Assembly: GCA_003996215.1 (NCBI GenBank) | Contig: QJPP01001441.1 | Location: forward strand, 186,001-250,000 | From: Jaltomata sinuosa | Lineage: Eukaryota > Streptophyta > Magnoliopsida > Solanales > Solanaceae | DNA: 64,000 nt | Direction of reading: 5' to 3' | Part shown: positions 21,911 to 33,265 of the stretch, piece after piece | Layout of the letters: each line of letters begins with the position of its first letter | Numbering within the stretch: position 1 is the first letter of the stretch | Program-made: the position numbers and the translations under genes | The notes under the pieces: generated by a model | Seen by the model: only the letters and a program-made list of their open reading frames with translations | Told to the model about the DNA's origin: nothing | The model's database searches: none

Positions 21911-22610
21911 TTTATTGCATCGGCCGCACACTGCATCATATCATACCATACTGTATCACATTTTCCCATGTTTGTATTTAAGTGTTTATTCTTGTGTTTA
22001 TTATTATTATCTTCACCTATAGCCTGTGTTGTAGGAAATTATAGGTTAGTTTTAATTCCTGTTTTACCTTCATATTTCTTATATTATATACTATCTTCTG
22101 AGCTCGGTCGTCCTATGATGCTTACTGAGTACCCCATATTTTGGTACTCATACTATATTTTTGCATCTTTCTTTGATGCAGCACCTAGTATGAGCCACCC
22201 TTATTGATCTTCTACTCGTTCAAGGCTAGCTGCTATTCGGATAGTTGTGAGCTGCTAGCATCCAGAGATTTAGTGCTTTCCCTCTACTTTCATTGTTTGT
22301 ATTTTGTAATTTAGATAGATAATAGTATTTTGTATAGCTTTATCCCGTATATTAGATGCTCTTGTACCAGTGACACCAAGTCCAGGGTTCAGTTCTTATC
22401 TATTCATGTCATCTTTCTTGGTTTCTTCAGGGCCAAAATCGGTTATTCAATACCTTTATGTATATATTTATGCTGGTGGCCCTTTTCTATCTAGTACTCA
22501 CTTTCACTTTATTTGTATTAGTTTCATTTATAGTATCGTCTATTGGGCTTTGGCTTGCCTACTGGAGGGTTTTAGTAGGCGTCATCATGACTTTATTTTG
22601 GATCATGACA
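21911..22610 (+). repeat. LTR fragment, plus orientation
   Basis: The last 530 bp or so match, inverted, the start of the LTR at 25281. Shared words include GCTATTCGGAT, CCAGAGATTTA and CTGCTTTCCCTC-like runs, and the edge reads GGATCATGACA at 22610. No primer site follows, so this is the end of a solo or truncated LTR. A 106-codon open stretch at 22370-22690 runs across the LTR edge and is not a gene. Confidence 0.65.
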
Positions 22611-23848
22611 ATTCTCAAGTTAGGATACCACCCCTATTAACACAAGCTTGGTTTGTTTGCAAGAAATTGTGCAAAAAATTTAGAAGATAACCTTGATTTA
22701 GAGACCTAAGCTCATTTTTACTTATATGCATGTACTTAATATGAATTCTTTGTGATTTATTTACTAGAAATCTACGTGATAATATACTTGTGTTGAATGT
22801 GTTCAATGTGTGATATGCGGAATTAGTTGAATTCTATTTATTCGATTGGTGTCTAGAACTTTCCTTGTATTTTGTGAAGCAAAATAAAGTTAGTCATGTT
22901 TAGGAAGGAATAAAGGCAATTCTTTGATTGTCCATTCTTTTTATCCTCTCTTGTACCTAACATCGAATAATATCTGTAATAAGAGTTTTTTAGCTTTTAG
23001 CCGAATTTCTTTGATATCCACATATGTAGACTAATCCCCTTTAGTTAAAAGACCTTGAATGTTTGATCCAAAGAACACCCGCAAGGCACTTGATCTAGTA
23101 TTAAGCGCTTGAAGGATATTTGAGGAAAAGAAGAAGGGAGGTAGTTAAGTATGCAAATTGAAAAAGAAAGTGAGTTAGTGTGTGAGTTAAACAAAAAAAA
23201 GGTATAACGTGGGAAATAAGAAAGAAAGAAAAAGTATAACACAAAAAGAGAATGTATGCTAAGTAGTAAGTAAGCTCAATAAAAAGAAAAGAAAGGGGTA
23301 GAACATAAGAGAAGAGTGAAAGAAGTAGCTAAGAGAAGTTGAAGGGCTAAAGTGAAAAGGAGTGATGTATTAAATGTGCCTAGGGAATATTATTCACTAT
23401 TTTTCCCAAAATATTTCTTAAAGTTAACCTTTTGTCGCATATGAATTTTCTTGAATTAGTCAAGGTAGTACACTAAAGGCAAGCTTATAGTTAACCTTTT
23501 GTCACATATGAATTTTTCATTAGCGTGAGAGCTTGATGCATTATATTCTCATGTTTGAATACTATTTTATGAGTGAAAGGGCATTTCTTTGATGTGAGGA
23601 CACATTTTAGTACAATATGCTTAAATGTTTGATCCTCTACGTTGTGATTTCCTCTAAGTTTTTGTGCATGCTTACTTAAGTCTGTTCTTGAGGTTAGAAT
23701 GTCTTGAGCGGGTTGTTATGAGTTTAACTTAGAGAAAAATCACAAAGTGAAGAGATGCTTGATGTTTATAGTAGGTGTGTTCTTGAATTGAGTAAACTAT
23801 TTTCTACTTGGATTGAAAGAATTATAGTAATGGGATAGAGCTTACTCG
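22611..23848 (+). other. Non-coding 3' interior of a plus-strand LTR element
   Basis: About 1.2 kb, A/T-rich, with purine-rich AAAGAAAG tracts (23150-23330) and no ORF worth reporting. It leads into a PPT and LTR at 23849-25275 and resembles, in reverse orientation, the non-coding 3' interiors of the elements at 9048-15940 and 34451-42547. Its coding part is lost to the left. Confidence 0.55.
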
Positions 23849-23878
23849 AGGGCGAACAAGATTTTAAGTGTGGGGTCT
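23849..23878 (+). other. PPT of plus-strand element
   Basis: GAGGGCGAACAAGATTTTAAGTGTGGGGTC directly before the LTR start TGATGTGAGG. The TTTAAGTGTGGGG core is the standard polypurine tract of Athila-type and related tRNA-Asp-primed plant elements. Confidence 0.7.
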
Positions 23879-25275
23879 TGATGTGAGGCTAAAAGTCATG
23901 AAATTAATCTATAGATTACCTCACATTTTACTTGTCTTTAAGATGCTTTTGAGCTTACTTTATATAAAATACGCCTACGTAGCTTGTCTAGATGTGTAGT
24001 TTGTAAGATAAATGATTTTGCATGGATTTGGAGCATATTGGAGCGATATTGTAGCTTTGAAGATTGAATAGGAGCTAAGGATGATGATATGGAGCACGTC
24101 CATGGAAAGAAGATCAAGACAGGAGCTTAATTGAATTGAAATGATGAAAAAGGTGAAAAATGCACTACGATAGGCCCTGGGCGCCACACAAGGTTCCCCC
24201 ATAGTGCAAGGGAGCATAAGCACAAGTGGCCTATCCTTGTGAACTATGGTGCCGCACAGAGCTCCACATAGGGTAATGCCACAGGCCAAATTCTGGCCTA
24301 GTTTGATGGGGTTTGGTCTTTTCGACCCAGAACCGGCCCAGAACCCCCCCCAAACCCTATATATACTTCTTTTCTTCAGATTTTTAGTAGACTTAACTCA
24401 GAGAATCAGATTGGAGGAAAAAAAGTATAGACATTCTTGAGAGAAAAAGGGTTTCTACCTAGGTTTTTCTTTTTCTTTTACTTTTTATGATAGAATCTTT
24501 GCTTATTCATGAATTATTGCATTTGTAATCAATTTATGAGTAGATAAACTCATAGTATTTAGGGTTATGGATGAATATGAAGGTTGTTGTTTGAATTTTA
24601 AGTTAGTTTAATTAGATTTCCACTATTGAGTTGCTTATCTTTTCTTGTTCTTAATTACTTGATTTTCTGGCCAATTATTAAGTACTATCTATGGTTCGTA
24701 ACTTGGAATAGGAATAGGGACTTGCCTTAGCAATAAGAAAAGGTAGAGCCTGGTCCTGGAACCCTTCTGGGGGAACAATTCGCTAATGTAGATGGAAATA
24801 TACATGTTAGCCTTACTTAGTTGATACAAAAGATTAATCACATGCACTTCATTATCAACTAGTGACCATAGGAATAGAGGTATTAGGAATAGTCGAGTAG
24901 ACGTAAAGGCAGTTTAGAAAGATGCATTACATCGCGAATATCAGCCCGCAAATAATAATTCCGGAAATTAGTCAAGCTAGTTAACCGATAACACAACTGG
25001 ATTATTCTATGTCTGCAACCCTAGATCACCAATCATCTCTGAAATCAAAAAACAACTTAAACTTGCGTTAAGTATTAGAATTATATTAATTAGTAGTTAA
25101 TAAACTAAACCAAATACTTTTCTCTTGTTTACATCACTGAATAGTTAGAATAGGAATTCGTTCTAGTCATTAATTCGTCAATTCCCAATGGGATCGATAT
25201 TTGGACTTACATGTCCTATAATAATTGTCAGACCACGTACACTTGCATGTGTGAAAAGACGAAACACGATACATT
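23879..25275 (+). repeat. 3' LTR of plus-strand Athila-like or non-autonomous element
   Basis: Begins TGATGTGAGGC (23879) and ends near GATACA (about 25273-25275), about 1.4 kb. A plus-strand TATA box CTATATATAC lies at 24357-24366, and a GC-rich U3 block (24160-24300) lies just upstream. The last 100 bp carry the GGGATCGATATTTGGACTTA segment common in U5 of this group. Only the 3' LTR and adjacent interior survive. The right neighbour is a minus-strand LTR starting at 25281. Confidence 0.7.
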
Positions 25276-25280
25276 AGAGG

Positions 25281-26823
25281 TGTCATGACCCGAAATCGGG
25301 CCATGATGGCGCCTACTATAATCCCCAGTAGGCAATCCAAAATTCAAGACAACAATTGAAAAAGAAGATTTAAACATAAATGATGCGAAAATGAAAAAAA
25401 AGAGATAAATGGGCCAGAAGGTATAGATGTATACATAACAGGTACAAAAATATACAACATAAGCCCTTAGAGAAACAGGGTAAGATAACATAGAAAGATA
25501 CCAACCACAAACCTGGTGTCACCGATACAAGAGCTTCTAAAAGTACGAGAATATGTCTATACAATGATACAACTTTCTATCAAAATACAAAATAAGGACA
25601 ACAAGTCTAAGAGGGAAAGCAGTAAATCTCTGGACGCCAGGAGCTCACCAGAATCCGAATAGCAACAGGCCTGGAATGAGTGAAAGATCAGCAGGCATGA
25701 CTCGTACTAGGTGCTGAGCTCAGGAGAACAAAATATACAATATAAATAACATGATAAGGGTTATCACATCGAAGAACTAACCTAGAATCTTAGAACGGTA
25801 CAAGCAATCTAGAAATCTAATCATACAATGGTAAAGAGAAAATAGTACTAATAATACATGCAATATAAGGGAACACAAAGAGATTCCATGCAATATGGGA
25901 TGATGCAATGTAGTATATTGCCATGTAGTAAAATGGAACTCTGAATCATCTCGCGGTCCGCCCTTAGGCTCAACTAAAGATAAGTAAAACCCCAAATTGT
26001 CTCTCGGGCTGCCCTTAGGTTCATCAACAAATGCAAAAAAATAAAAACTCCAAATCATCTCAACTATAGGCTCCTCGAATTATCTCGCAGGATGCCCTTA
26101 GGCTCAATTATAGAAAATTAGACTGAGAAAAGGTCCAGGGAGGCCCCTATGACCGAGTATAAAAGTTGTACAGTTTCTCTTTTAAAATTGATAACTTCAT
26201 AAAAGTCCTCCCAAGTTAGAATTAGTGATAAAGCAACAAAAGTCCTTTGGGAAAAGCTGAGAACAGTAGTAAGATGGTACAATAGGGTCAGACCTTCGTG
26301 GCCACGAGGACCTCATCATGAACGCGATGAAGAAAAATCAGAAAAACTAGATTTTTTTACCAAGTACAAAATGTCTCCGAATGGACCCTCGAGATTCATT
26401 TGGAATCTTGTGAAAACAAACAAAACATTCTACCCAACTGGATATCGAAATAACCAATGAAGGTCATCTTGTGGAAATGATGACCAAAGTCAACACTTTG
26501 ACAGTTTTTCATAAAAACCATCCAAGTACCCAAAATGAGTCCAAAAGCCTTGGGACCTAAACCAAGGGTCCCAATAGCCCAAAATCCACGTTCTAGAGCT
26601 AACACTGCTGATGAAATTCTCATCCGAGCCTGTTTACTCTGAATATTGACAAAAGTCAAATATTTTAACTTTAAGAGTTCCAAAACAAGGGAACTCTTCT
26701 AAAACCCAACAGAACTCCTCAGAAAGTGTGACACCCATCCCAGCAAGTCACCAAAACAGTGTAGAAGGGTTAAAATGGTAACAATGCATGAAAAAGGAAA
26801 AAATAACCACGAGGGTAATTACA
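25281..26823 (-). repeat. 3' LTR of a chromovirus (1.5 kb)
   Basis: Plus-strand edges are TGTCATGACCCGAAATCGGG (25281) and GAGGGTAATTACA (26823), followed by ACATTCACTACTAAAAG, which matches the PPT-side sequence next to the LTR at 49924-53349. It is minus-oriented, so this is the 3' LTR of the integrase remnant that follows. Shorter than, and only distantly related to, the 3.4-kb LTRs. Its first 510 bp are an inverted relative of 22080-22610. Confidence 0.75.
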
Positions 26824-28005
26824 ACATTCACTACTAAAAGAACTTTACTCCTCGAAGGTTAAGAAACAAAAAGCACCCAAAGGCTCGAAAAGTTGAGGGT
26901 ATTTGGCTCCCAAGGAGCCTCTTCGATTGGACAACACCTCCATAAAACTTTACCCGACAGAGACTCTTTAGAACCAAGTTTCTCACCTGCCTGACTAGAT
27001 CTTTCTTGAAAGTACAAGTCTTATCTAACAAAACCAACTCCCACTAAAGCACGTGAAACTCATCCAAAATGTACCATCACAACACTAAACACAGGGAAAC
27101 TAGGGTAAACATCCAAAAGAGCTGGTAGTCAAGCTTACTTAAAAGCTACCTCCCCAACATGCCGCAGGAACTCAAAAATGGCTAATGAACCTAGGGTTAA
27201 TCTTTCCCTTTCTCCTGAACCTCATCATGACCTTCATAGGAAACACCCGCAATAACACTCTATCCCCAACCAAACACTCAAAATCATGAATCCTCAAATA
27301 AGCTTAACCCTCATGCCTAATCCGAGCAGTATGTAGCCCTTCTTGAATTGCCCACACTGTATCCATGGAACCACGCACAAGCTAATATGCCAAGACCTGC
27401 CCTCGAAAGCATCAAACCAACCTACTGAAAACATATACCTCTTACCATACAACACCTCGAATGGAGTCATACAAAACACTTGAATGGTAACTCTCATTAA
27501 ATGCAAACTACAACAAAGCCCAGAACTAGTCTCACAGACCTCCAAGAGTAGTAACACATTCCCATGGCATATACTTTCAAACCCAAATAGTCTTCTCCAA
27601 CCAACCACCAGTCTACGGGTAGAAAAATATTCTAAGCTCAACTCGGTTACCGTTCCCTCTCTAAATTGACCTCTAGAACCACAATGTAAGAAGACTACCA
27701 TAGTCAAAAATGATAGAAATCAACACCCCATGCAAATGGACAAACTCTCAAAAGTTCATCTGGGTAACTCTCTCTGATTGTACTATGTATGAACCCGCAT
27801 AAAGTAAGCAGACTTGGTCAATCTATCCATAATATACCATAAAGTACCAAATCTCTAAAATGTATGAGTCAAGCCTACCATGAAGTCCAATGCTAACCGC
27901 TCCCATTCCTACCCAGGAATGGGTAGCCCCAAAGTCCAACGACCTGGTTACTAGAAATCGTATATCACCCGCTGATAGTTTAAACACCCCGACATGAATC
28001 TGAAA
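26824..28005 (-). pseudogene. Decayed chromovirus integrase fragment
   Basis: Minus-strand frames show only scattered integrase words. FEVLYGKR (near 27445) is the equivalent of the APFEALYGRR motif. 27730-28005 corresponds to the zinc-finger/core start (equivalents of EWKWE and LTKSAYF). 26834-27037 spans the C-terminal tail in mixed frames. No open frame exceeds 137 codons and all are interrupted. The fragment stops at 28005, where sequence of a different element (Ogre LTR) begins, so the junction is a breakpoint rather than an LTR edge. Confidence 0.6.
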
Positions 28006-28984
28006 TAGTTTGCTAACACGCAGTTATTTGATTATTTTTTTAACTTATTTTATTTGAAAGAACGAGAAATATTTGATAAGTAGGAGAAAAGAGTTTTTTT
28101 CATGAGAAATATTTGTTTATGGAAAAATGATTTGTGATCTTAAGCGAGTTTGCAAGTAAGGCTTAACAAGAATTTCAAGAATTAAACAAAATTTTGAAAA
28201 ATTGATGAAGAGGTTTAAATGAGTGAGAGTAATTAATTTGAGAAACATAAACATGGTACTCCGAAGGGGAAATTAACTAAATTAATAAAAGAGTTAGAGT
28301 TTTACTAAGAGTCCAAATTATACACGTAAAAGCTAAACTAAGAGAAAGGATGTTGAGTTTAGGCACTTAGGCCCAAACCCCTACTAAATGTCCGTATTGG
28401 ACTACCAATTTTTCGGTTAAGGTTCCTTATCCGCTTCTTTTGGCCTTCCCTACATTTTTGCTTTCCTTTCTTTCGTGTGTGTCACTTAGGCCACATATTA
28501 TTTTTCTTTAATCAAATTTTGACCCCTTTGGGGCCTTGAAAGAGCAGACTCGAATGATTTGGGTCTTCTTGGCCCATTACGATATGCAAGGGAGTGATCC
28601 ATTTTGGATTCATGCAAAGCAAAGAACATATAGATCAGTATGCATATTAAGCTCATAAGTCTACCATAATGAAAGAAAAAATTCTACAAAATGTTAAGTA
28701 AATTTTGTATTCAAAAGTAATTAAATAGTTAAGACATGAATTTCATAGTAACCCAAAGAATATTTCAAAGCCAATTCTTCTAGATTGACGCATGGAAGTG
28801 AACGAAGAAATACCTCTTATATTAAGCTTCTTCAATTAGTGACCCTTAAACGTAAACACTATGTTCAAAAAATAAACCTATGCTTCAAAATGGACACAAA
28901 CAAGATCAAAGAAACATACTAAAACTTCCTACTAAAATAGGTTAATGGCAACCAAAATAAAACTGACCAAATAAAATTTCAAGA

Positions 28985-28994
28985 GAGAAACTCT
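28985..28994. repeat. Target-site duplication GAGAAACTCT (left)
   Basis: Ten bases GAGAAACTCT flank the left end of the inverted-repeat element and recur at 29652-29661. A 9-11 bp duplication is the mark of Mutator-like transposons. Confidence 0.8.
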
Positions 28995-29651
28995 GAGTTT
29001 TGGGCTAAAATTATCCCTCATCTATTAGAGTAGGTTCATTTTGGTCCCTCAAATATAATCCTGAGCATATTTAGTCCCTTAACTTTACTAAAGTGAAGCA
29101 CTTTTGGTCTTCCTAACATAATAATGTTAAAAATTAACGGAAAGGATAATTTTCTAATGGTGTAAATTTGACAGTGTTATCTCTTTCTTAATTGATATAC
29201 ATTTTCTTTCTTTCTTGTCTTCTTATTTTTTTAGGATTAATATAGTAGTAGCTATTTATATTTGAAGACAATACTTTAGAACACAATAATCTGCCCACTC
29301 GAAAAAAAATAACCATTTTCTTAATTACAGTAACAAAATGGTCTTAAAGTCAGTGGTGTAGCTAGTAATTTGGTGAAGGGTGTGCGAATTTCTTCTTAAT
29401 TGTGTTTAAGAGCGTGTAAAATTAAATATATACTCATAATAGCTAACAATTAACCTCTATGAGTTTGTATTTCACAAGTCACGTGGGTTGCCACATGGGT
29501 TTAACACTATTATTTTTAAACGGAATTTGTTAGGGAGATCAAAAGTGCTCCACTTTAGTAAAGTTAAGGGACTAGATATGCTCAGAGTTATATTTGAAGG
29601 ACCAAAATGAACCTACTCTAATAGTTAAGGGACTATTTTAGCCCCAAACTC
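28995..29651. mobile_element. Mutator-like MITE, 657 bp with ~130-bp terminal inverted repeats
   Basis: The left end (28995 to about 29125) and the reverse complement of the right end (about 29520-29651) align closely: GAGTTTTGGGCTAAAAT versus GAGTTTGGGGCTAAAAT, followed by shared TATTAGAGTAGGTTC and TAACTTTACTAAAGTG. The interior is AT-rich and non-coding. A 10-bp exact target duplication surrounds it. Long terminal repeats plus a 10-bp duplication fit a non-autonomous Mutator-like element; transposase must come from elsewhere. It lies inside the Ogre 3' LTR and so is younger than it. Confidence 0.85.
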
Positions 29652-31267
29652 GAGAAACTCTCACTTTAAAAAGATGTCTTTTTCCAGATCTCATTGGGGA
29701 AAACAGAAGTCTCTCTTTCTGGATTAGTTTGACAAGCAATAAAATTGACATTTGAACATAATGCTTTGCAAGTCAAAGAAATCACAAAAAGAATTAAACT
29801 TAACCTTTACTAAGCAGTGTTAGATTCGTAAACTCTGAAGACAATACATAAACTTGATACCAAAATTCTAGACAAAACTGAGAAAAATATTAGATTTTTC
29901 ACATTGATTCTAACCCACACAAGATGAATTTTTACATACCAATGTACACCACTTTTCCCATAATAGTTCAATAGATAGTAAGGAGGATGAAATTTCAAAA
30001 TTCAAAATAGATTTTTCTGTTTCATGCTATCTCATAATATGACAAATCAATAGCCATAGGGCTTTGAGAAATAGAAATTACTTCAACTAATCCTATTTAT
30101 GCTTGACGTCTAATTTATAAATCATTTAAGCTTAAGGCAAGGCCTCACCACTTATTGACGAAAAGGAAAACAACATGCCTATGTTTTTAGCATTGACAAA
30201 TGAAGAAATCTTTTAGGAGCGTTATGTATTTTAAAAGAGTAAGAAGATCACGTGACCAAGAAAATCTATATCATAGAATGACATAATTCAACACACATCA
30301 CCCATATTTAACACTAAATACCATGTTTTACTTAAGAAAAAAAAGAAAAATAAAACGAAGAGAGACATAAGGTGAGAAACTAGTAAACTATTCACATGAA
30401 AAATAATGGAACAACCCTAAAATAGCAAGAACAGGGTACTCGAGTACTAGACTAAATTAGCCAGCTAATTTCTAGATATTAATGACAAAGATCAAGGTAA
30501 TCTTTCTTAAATCAACGTAGGCTGCAGTTTAGCCTTAGTATGACACATAGCTTTGTTTGACATAAACAAAATCTCTAGGAAGTCCATATCTAAAGACTCC
30601 TTTAATCTTAGGTTTCACCAGTCGATTGATCAAGGAAATGGAGTGGGAATAAATAAATTTTCAAATCAATCACGCAACTATACTCGTTTAGAACTTTTAA
30701 GAAGCAAGGCTTAGTGATGAAGATAGAGCCATAACGAAAGCTTTACTCATCTTTTGGATGGAAAACTTAGGGAGAAACTAGTAAGTAACCCTCTAAGCCT
30801 CCTTCTTCCTTAATGGATTTTACATTGGTTTCATGAACCAAAGAATCCCTATAGAAAACTCATTGTGTTATACCTATAAAATCACAATAACTTCCAAGTG
30901 GTCACACAAATAGCAAACTTCAACAGACAAGAACTTCAAACCTTCATCCAGAATTTCTCATTTATAACAGCCAAATAATTTCAAACAAGACCAGCCCAGC
31001 AATTCACAAAATCTTACTACTCAAACAGGAAACAGAGAAGAACAGAAAGTGTTAAATGAGAGGGTCACCTATTCCCGAGCAGCAAACTGGAATTTGTGAG
31101 CTCGTCAGAGATTTCACACCACCGGAATTCGATAGGATTTCAACGGAACTCAACCCTTTAATGTGTTTTTCTCTTCGAAACTTTTGGTTACATGAGATTA
31201 AAGGAATGCTCTTTTAAAATCCACAATCGTTTTCCAAAAGCCAGCCCTAAACTCTATAAAGAAGGGG

Positions 31268-31283
31268 GCTATTTATAGGGAAT
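31268..31283 (-). promoter_or_regulatory. TATA box of Ogre 3' LTR
   Basis: Minus strand CCCTATAAATAGCCCC, a strong plant TATA match within the LTR, about 1.1 kb downstream of the U3 start once the MITE is removed. The U3/R boundary would follow about 30 bp downstream. Confidence 0.55.
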
Positions 31284-31772
31284 TTCTGGGTGAAAATCGA
31301 GGGGAAAAACAGATGGTTTTTTGAGAATTTTGCTTGGAAAAATTCGAATTTAAAGCTGGATAAGCTTGATTAGCAAGAAAATTGTACAAGTTTGTACAAA
31401 TTTCTCACTGATTTTGTGGAGGGAATGCCACCTAGAGATCTAGAACCTTCATGGTCCTTGATAACTGACCAAGATGGAGGGAATTGACGGAACAACAAGC
31501 TATTTGGGTGTTATTTTGGTGTTTTTGTTGCTGTCATTTGAGCGTTGTTACAGTTCTTCATTGGTTCTATCAAGAGAATACGAAGAAGATGAAGTAGGAG
31601 TAGAGTTGAGCGCATAGACAAGGTATAACTCATCTTTTTGAGAGAAAATAAGGGAGAGTACGGAGTATGGTGTATGTTTAGAGGGAGTAAAATATAGGTG
31701 AATAAATATTATGAGAGTGTGTTTATGTGAGTATGCTGATGTGTGTAGGGGAATTAGGATAGTGGGTCGGGT

Positions 31773-32653
31773 TAATAAGGCTGCTCACCCGACCAAAATG
31801 AGATGGCTCGATCAGAACAGATCGGTATCGGACCGGACTGGTATGACCAATATCGGAATGGTGATCGGTACCAGAACAGACCGGACCGGTACCACCGGTA
31901 TGAAAATTGGATCCCATCCCATTTTGGTATAAACCGATATGGACTGGTACCGGACCGGAATGGGCCGAATCGGGTTACCGGAATGGATTTTTTAAAGTTT
32001 TTCTAAAAAAAATAAAATAAAATTTGAATTACATTTCGAATTTCAAACTTAATATTCAAGTTTTAACTTATAACTTAAAAGTTGTTTAAGTTTTGAAATT
32101 TTATAACTTATACAAATTATATTTGAAGTTTATTAGTTTGTTAAATTTTTTATCTTTTTAAGTTTTTCAATTTATAAGCTATGAGTTAAAACTTATAAGT
32201 TTTAAGTTTATATATTTTTTTAAGTTATATATTTGAAGTGTTTTAGTTTGCTTAAAGTTTTTTATTTTTTTATGTTTTCAATTTATAAGCTTATATTTTG
32301 AAGTCTATTAGTTTATGTTTTTAAAACTTATTAATAAAAGTATAAAACTATAAAAGTATAAAACAATGATAAAAAATATAGGCAATGAATAAAATTATAA
32401 AGCTATAAAAGTATAAAATAATGATAAAAATTTAAAAAAAATTAAATTTTTTTTGACCGGGATGAACTGACCGGACCGGATCGGAATCGGAATGCTACCG
32501 GTATGAACCAGTACCAGTTTCCCTACACGAAATGGGTATACCATTCCGAACTGGTACTCGGTAAAACCCATACCATTTTGTTCCAGTATGGACCGGTATC
32601 GGTACTGGAATGGACCGGAATGGTACCAGTTGAAACCGGTCCGGCCAGCCTTA
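31773..32653. mobile_element. hAT-like MITE with CCGG-rich subterminal arrays (~880 bp)
   Basis: Ends TAAGGCTG and CAGCCTTA form terminal inverted repeats. Flanks GTCGGGTT (31765-31772) and GTCGGGTA (32654-32661) suggest an 8-bp duplication with one mismatch, which fits the hAT superfamily. About 200 bp at each end are packed with (G)ACCGG(T/A)A-type motifs in both orientations, while the middle (32000-32450) is very AT-rich with TTTTAAGTTTATAA-like repeats. Dense subterminal motifs are the usual transposase-binding architecture of hAT elements. No coding capacity. Confidence 0.6.
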
Positions 32654-33248
32654 GTCGGGTATGTGGATTTAAGTTGGGCTAGAAATTTAATTGTTTTGGG
32701 CCAGAAATTGTATGAAAAAAATGAAATTGAAATCTTGTTTAAGAGCTAGCCACTTTGCTTTGTAAATGTGGCCAGATTTGGTTGAAGTAATAGCCAAATT
32801 GATTTAACTCATAGTCAAACAACAAGATTAGAGAGTTTAGACCGAAATTGAAATGAATTGAATCCCTAATTAATCAAACGAGCTTCTAACTTTAACAATT
32901 AAACATAATTATTTTATAAAAATATAATTAACCCATTTAAAATCAAAGAATTAAGTATCCAATTATTTTTTTATTTTAAATCAATTTTTGAGGGAAAAAG
33001 AATATTTTCCAACTTTAAACATAATTTTCATTCAAAATAATTTTCAAATTTTTTCTTTAAGTAAAATTTATATAATTCTATATAATTAAATGCAGAATAT
33101 ATTTATTTTTACCTGAAAATCATAAAATTAACCTCAAATATATTTTAAAAATCATTTCATCTTATAAGATAATTATTTTAAAATTGTTTAAACTAATAGA
33201 AGATCTAAATTAATCAAGGCCATGGAGGGCAAAAGTTAGATGTTAACA

Positions 33249-33265
33249 ACTATCCCTCCCTTTGA
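33249..33265 (-). other. PPT of Ogre/Tat element
   Basis: Minus strand TCAAAGGGAGGGATAGT immediately before the LTR start TGTTAACA at 33248. It sets element orientation and the inner edge of the 3' LTR. Confidence 0.8.

Larger units (their letters stand above)
28006..33248 (-). repeat. 3' LTR of Ogre/Tat element
   Basis: The right (U3) end is exact: the minus strand reads TGTTAACATCTAACTTTTGC next to a PPT, matching the TGTTGACACC-type start of Ogre LTRs. The left end is truncated at about 28006. 28006-28332 matches 62208-62545 in the other LTR. With the two MITEs removed, about 3.7 kb of LTR remain. A minus-strand TATA box CCCTATAAATAGCCCC lies at about 31268-31283, a plausible LTR promoter. 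AT-rich with no genuine ORF; 28333-28994, 29662-31772 and 32654-33240 hold nothing else I recognise. Confidence 0.75.

Noticed and set aside
22370..22690. Membrane-protein-like ORF (106 codons) as a gene
   Set aside because: It crosses the LTR edge at 22610 and its hydrophobicity comes from T-rich LTR DNA.
31711..32006. Overlapping ORFs in the CCGG-rich region
   Set aside because: Produced by the repeated ACCGGTA motifs of the MITE; both strands are open for the same reason.
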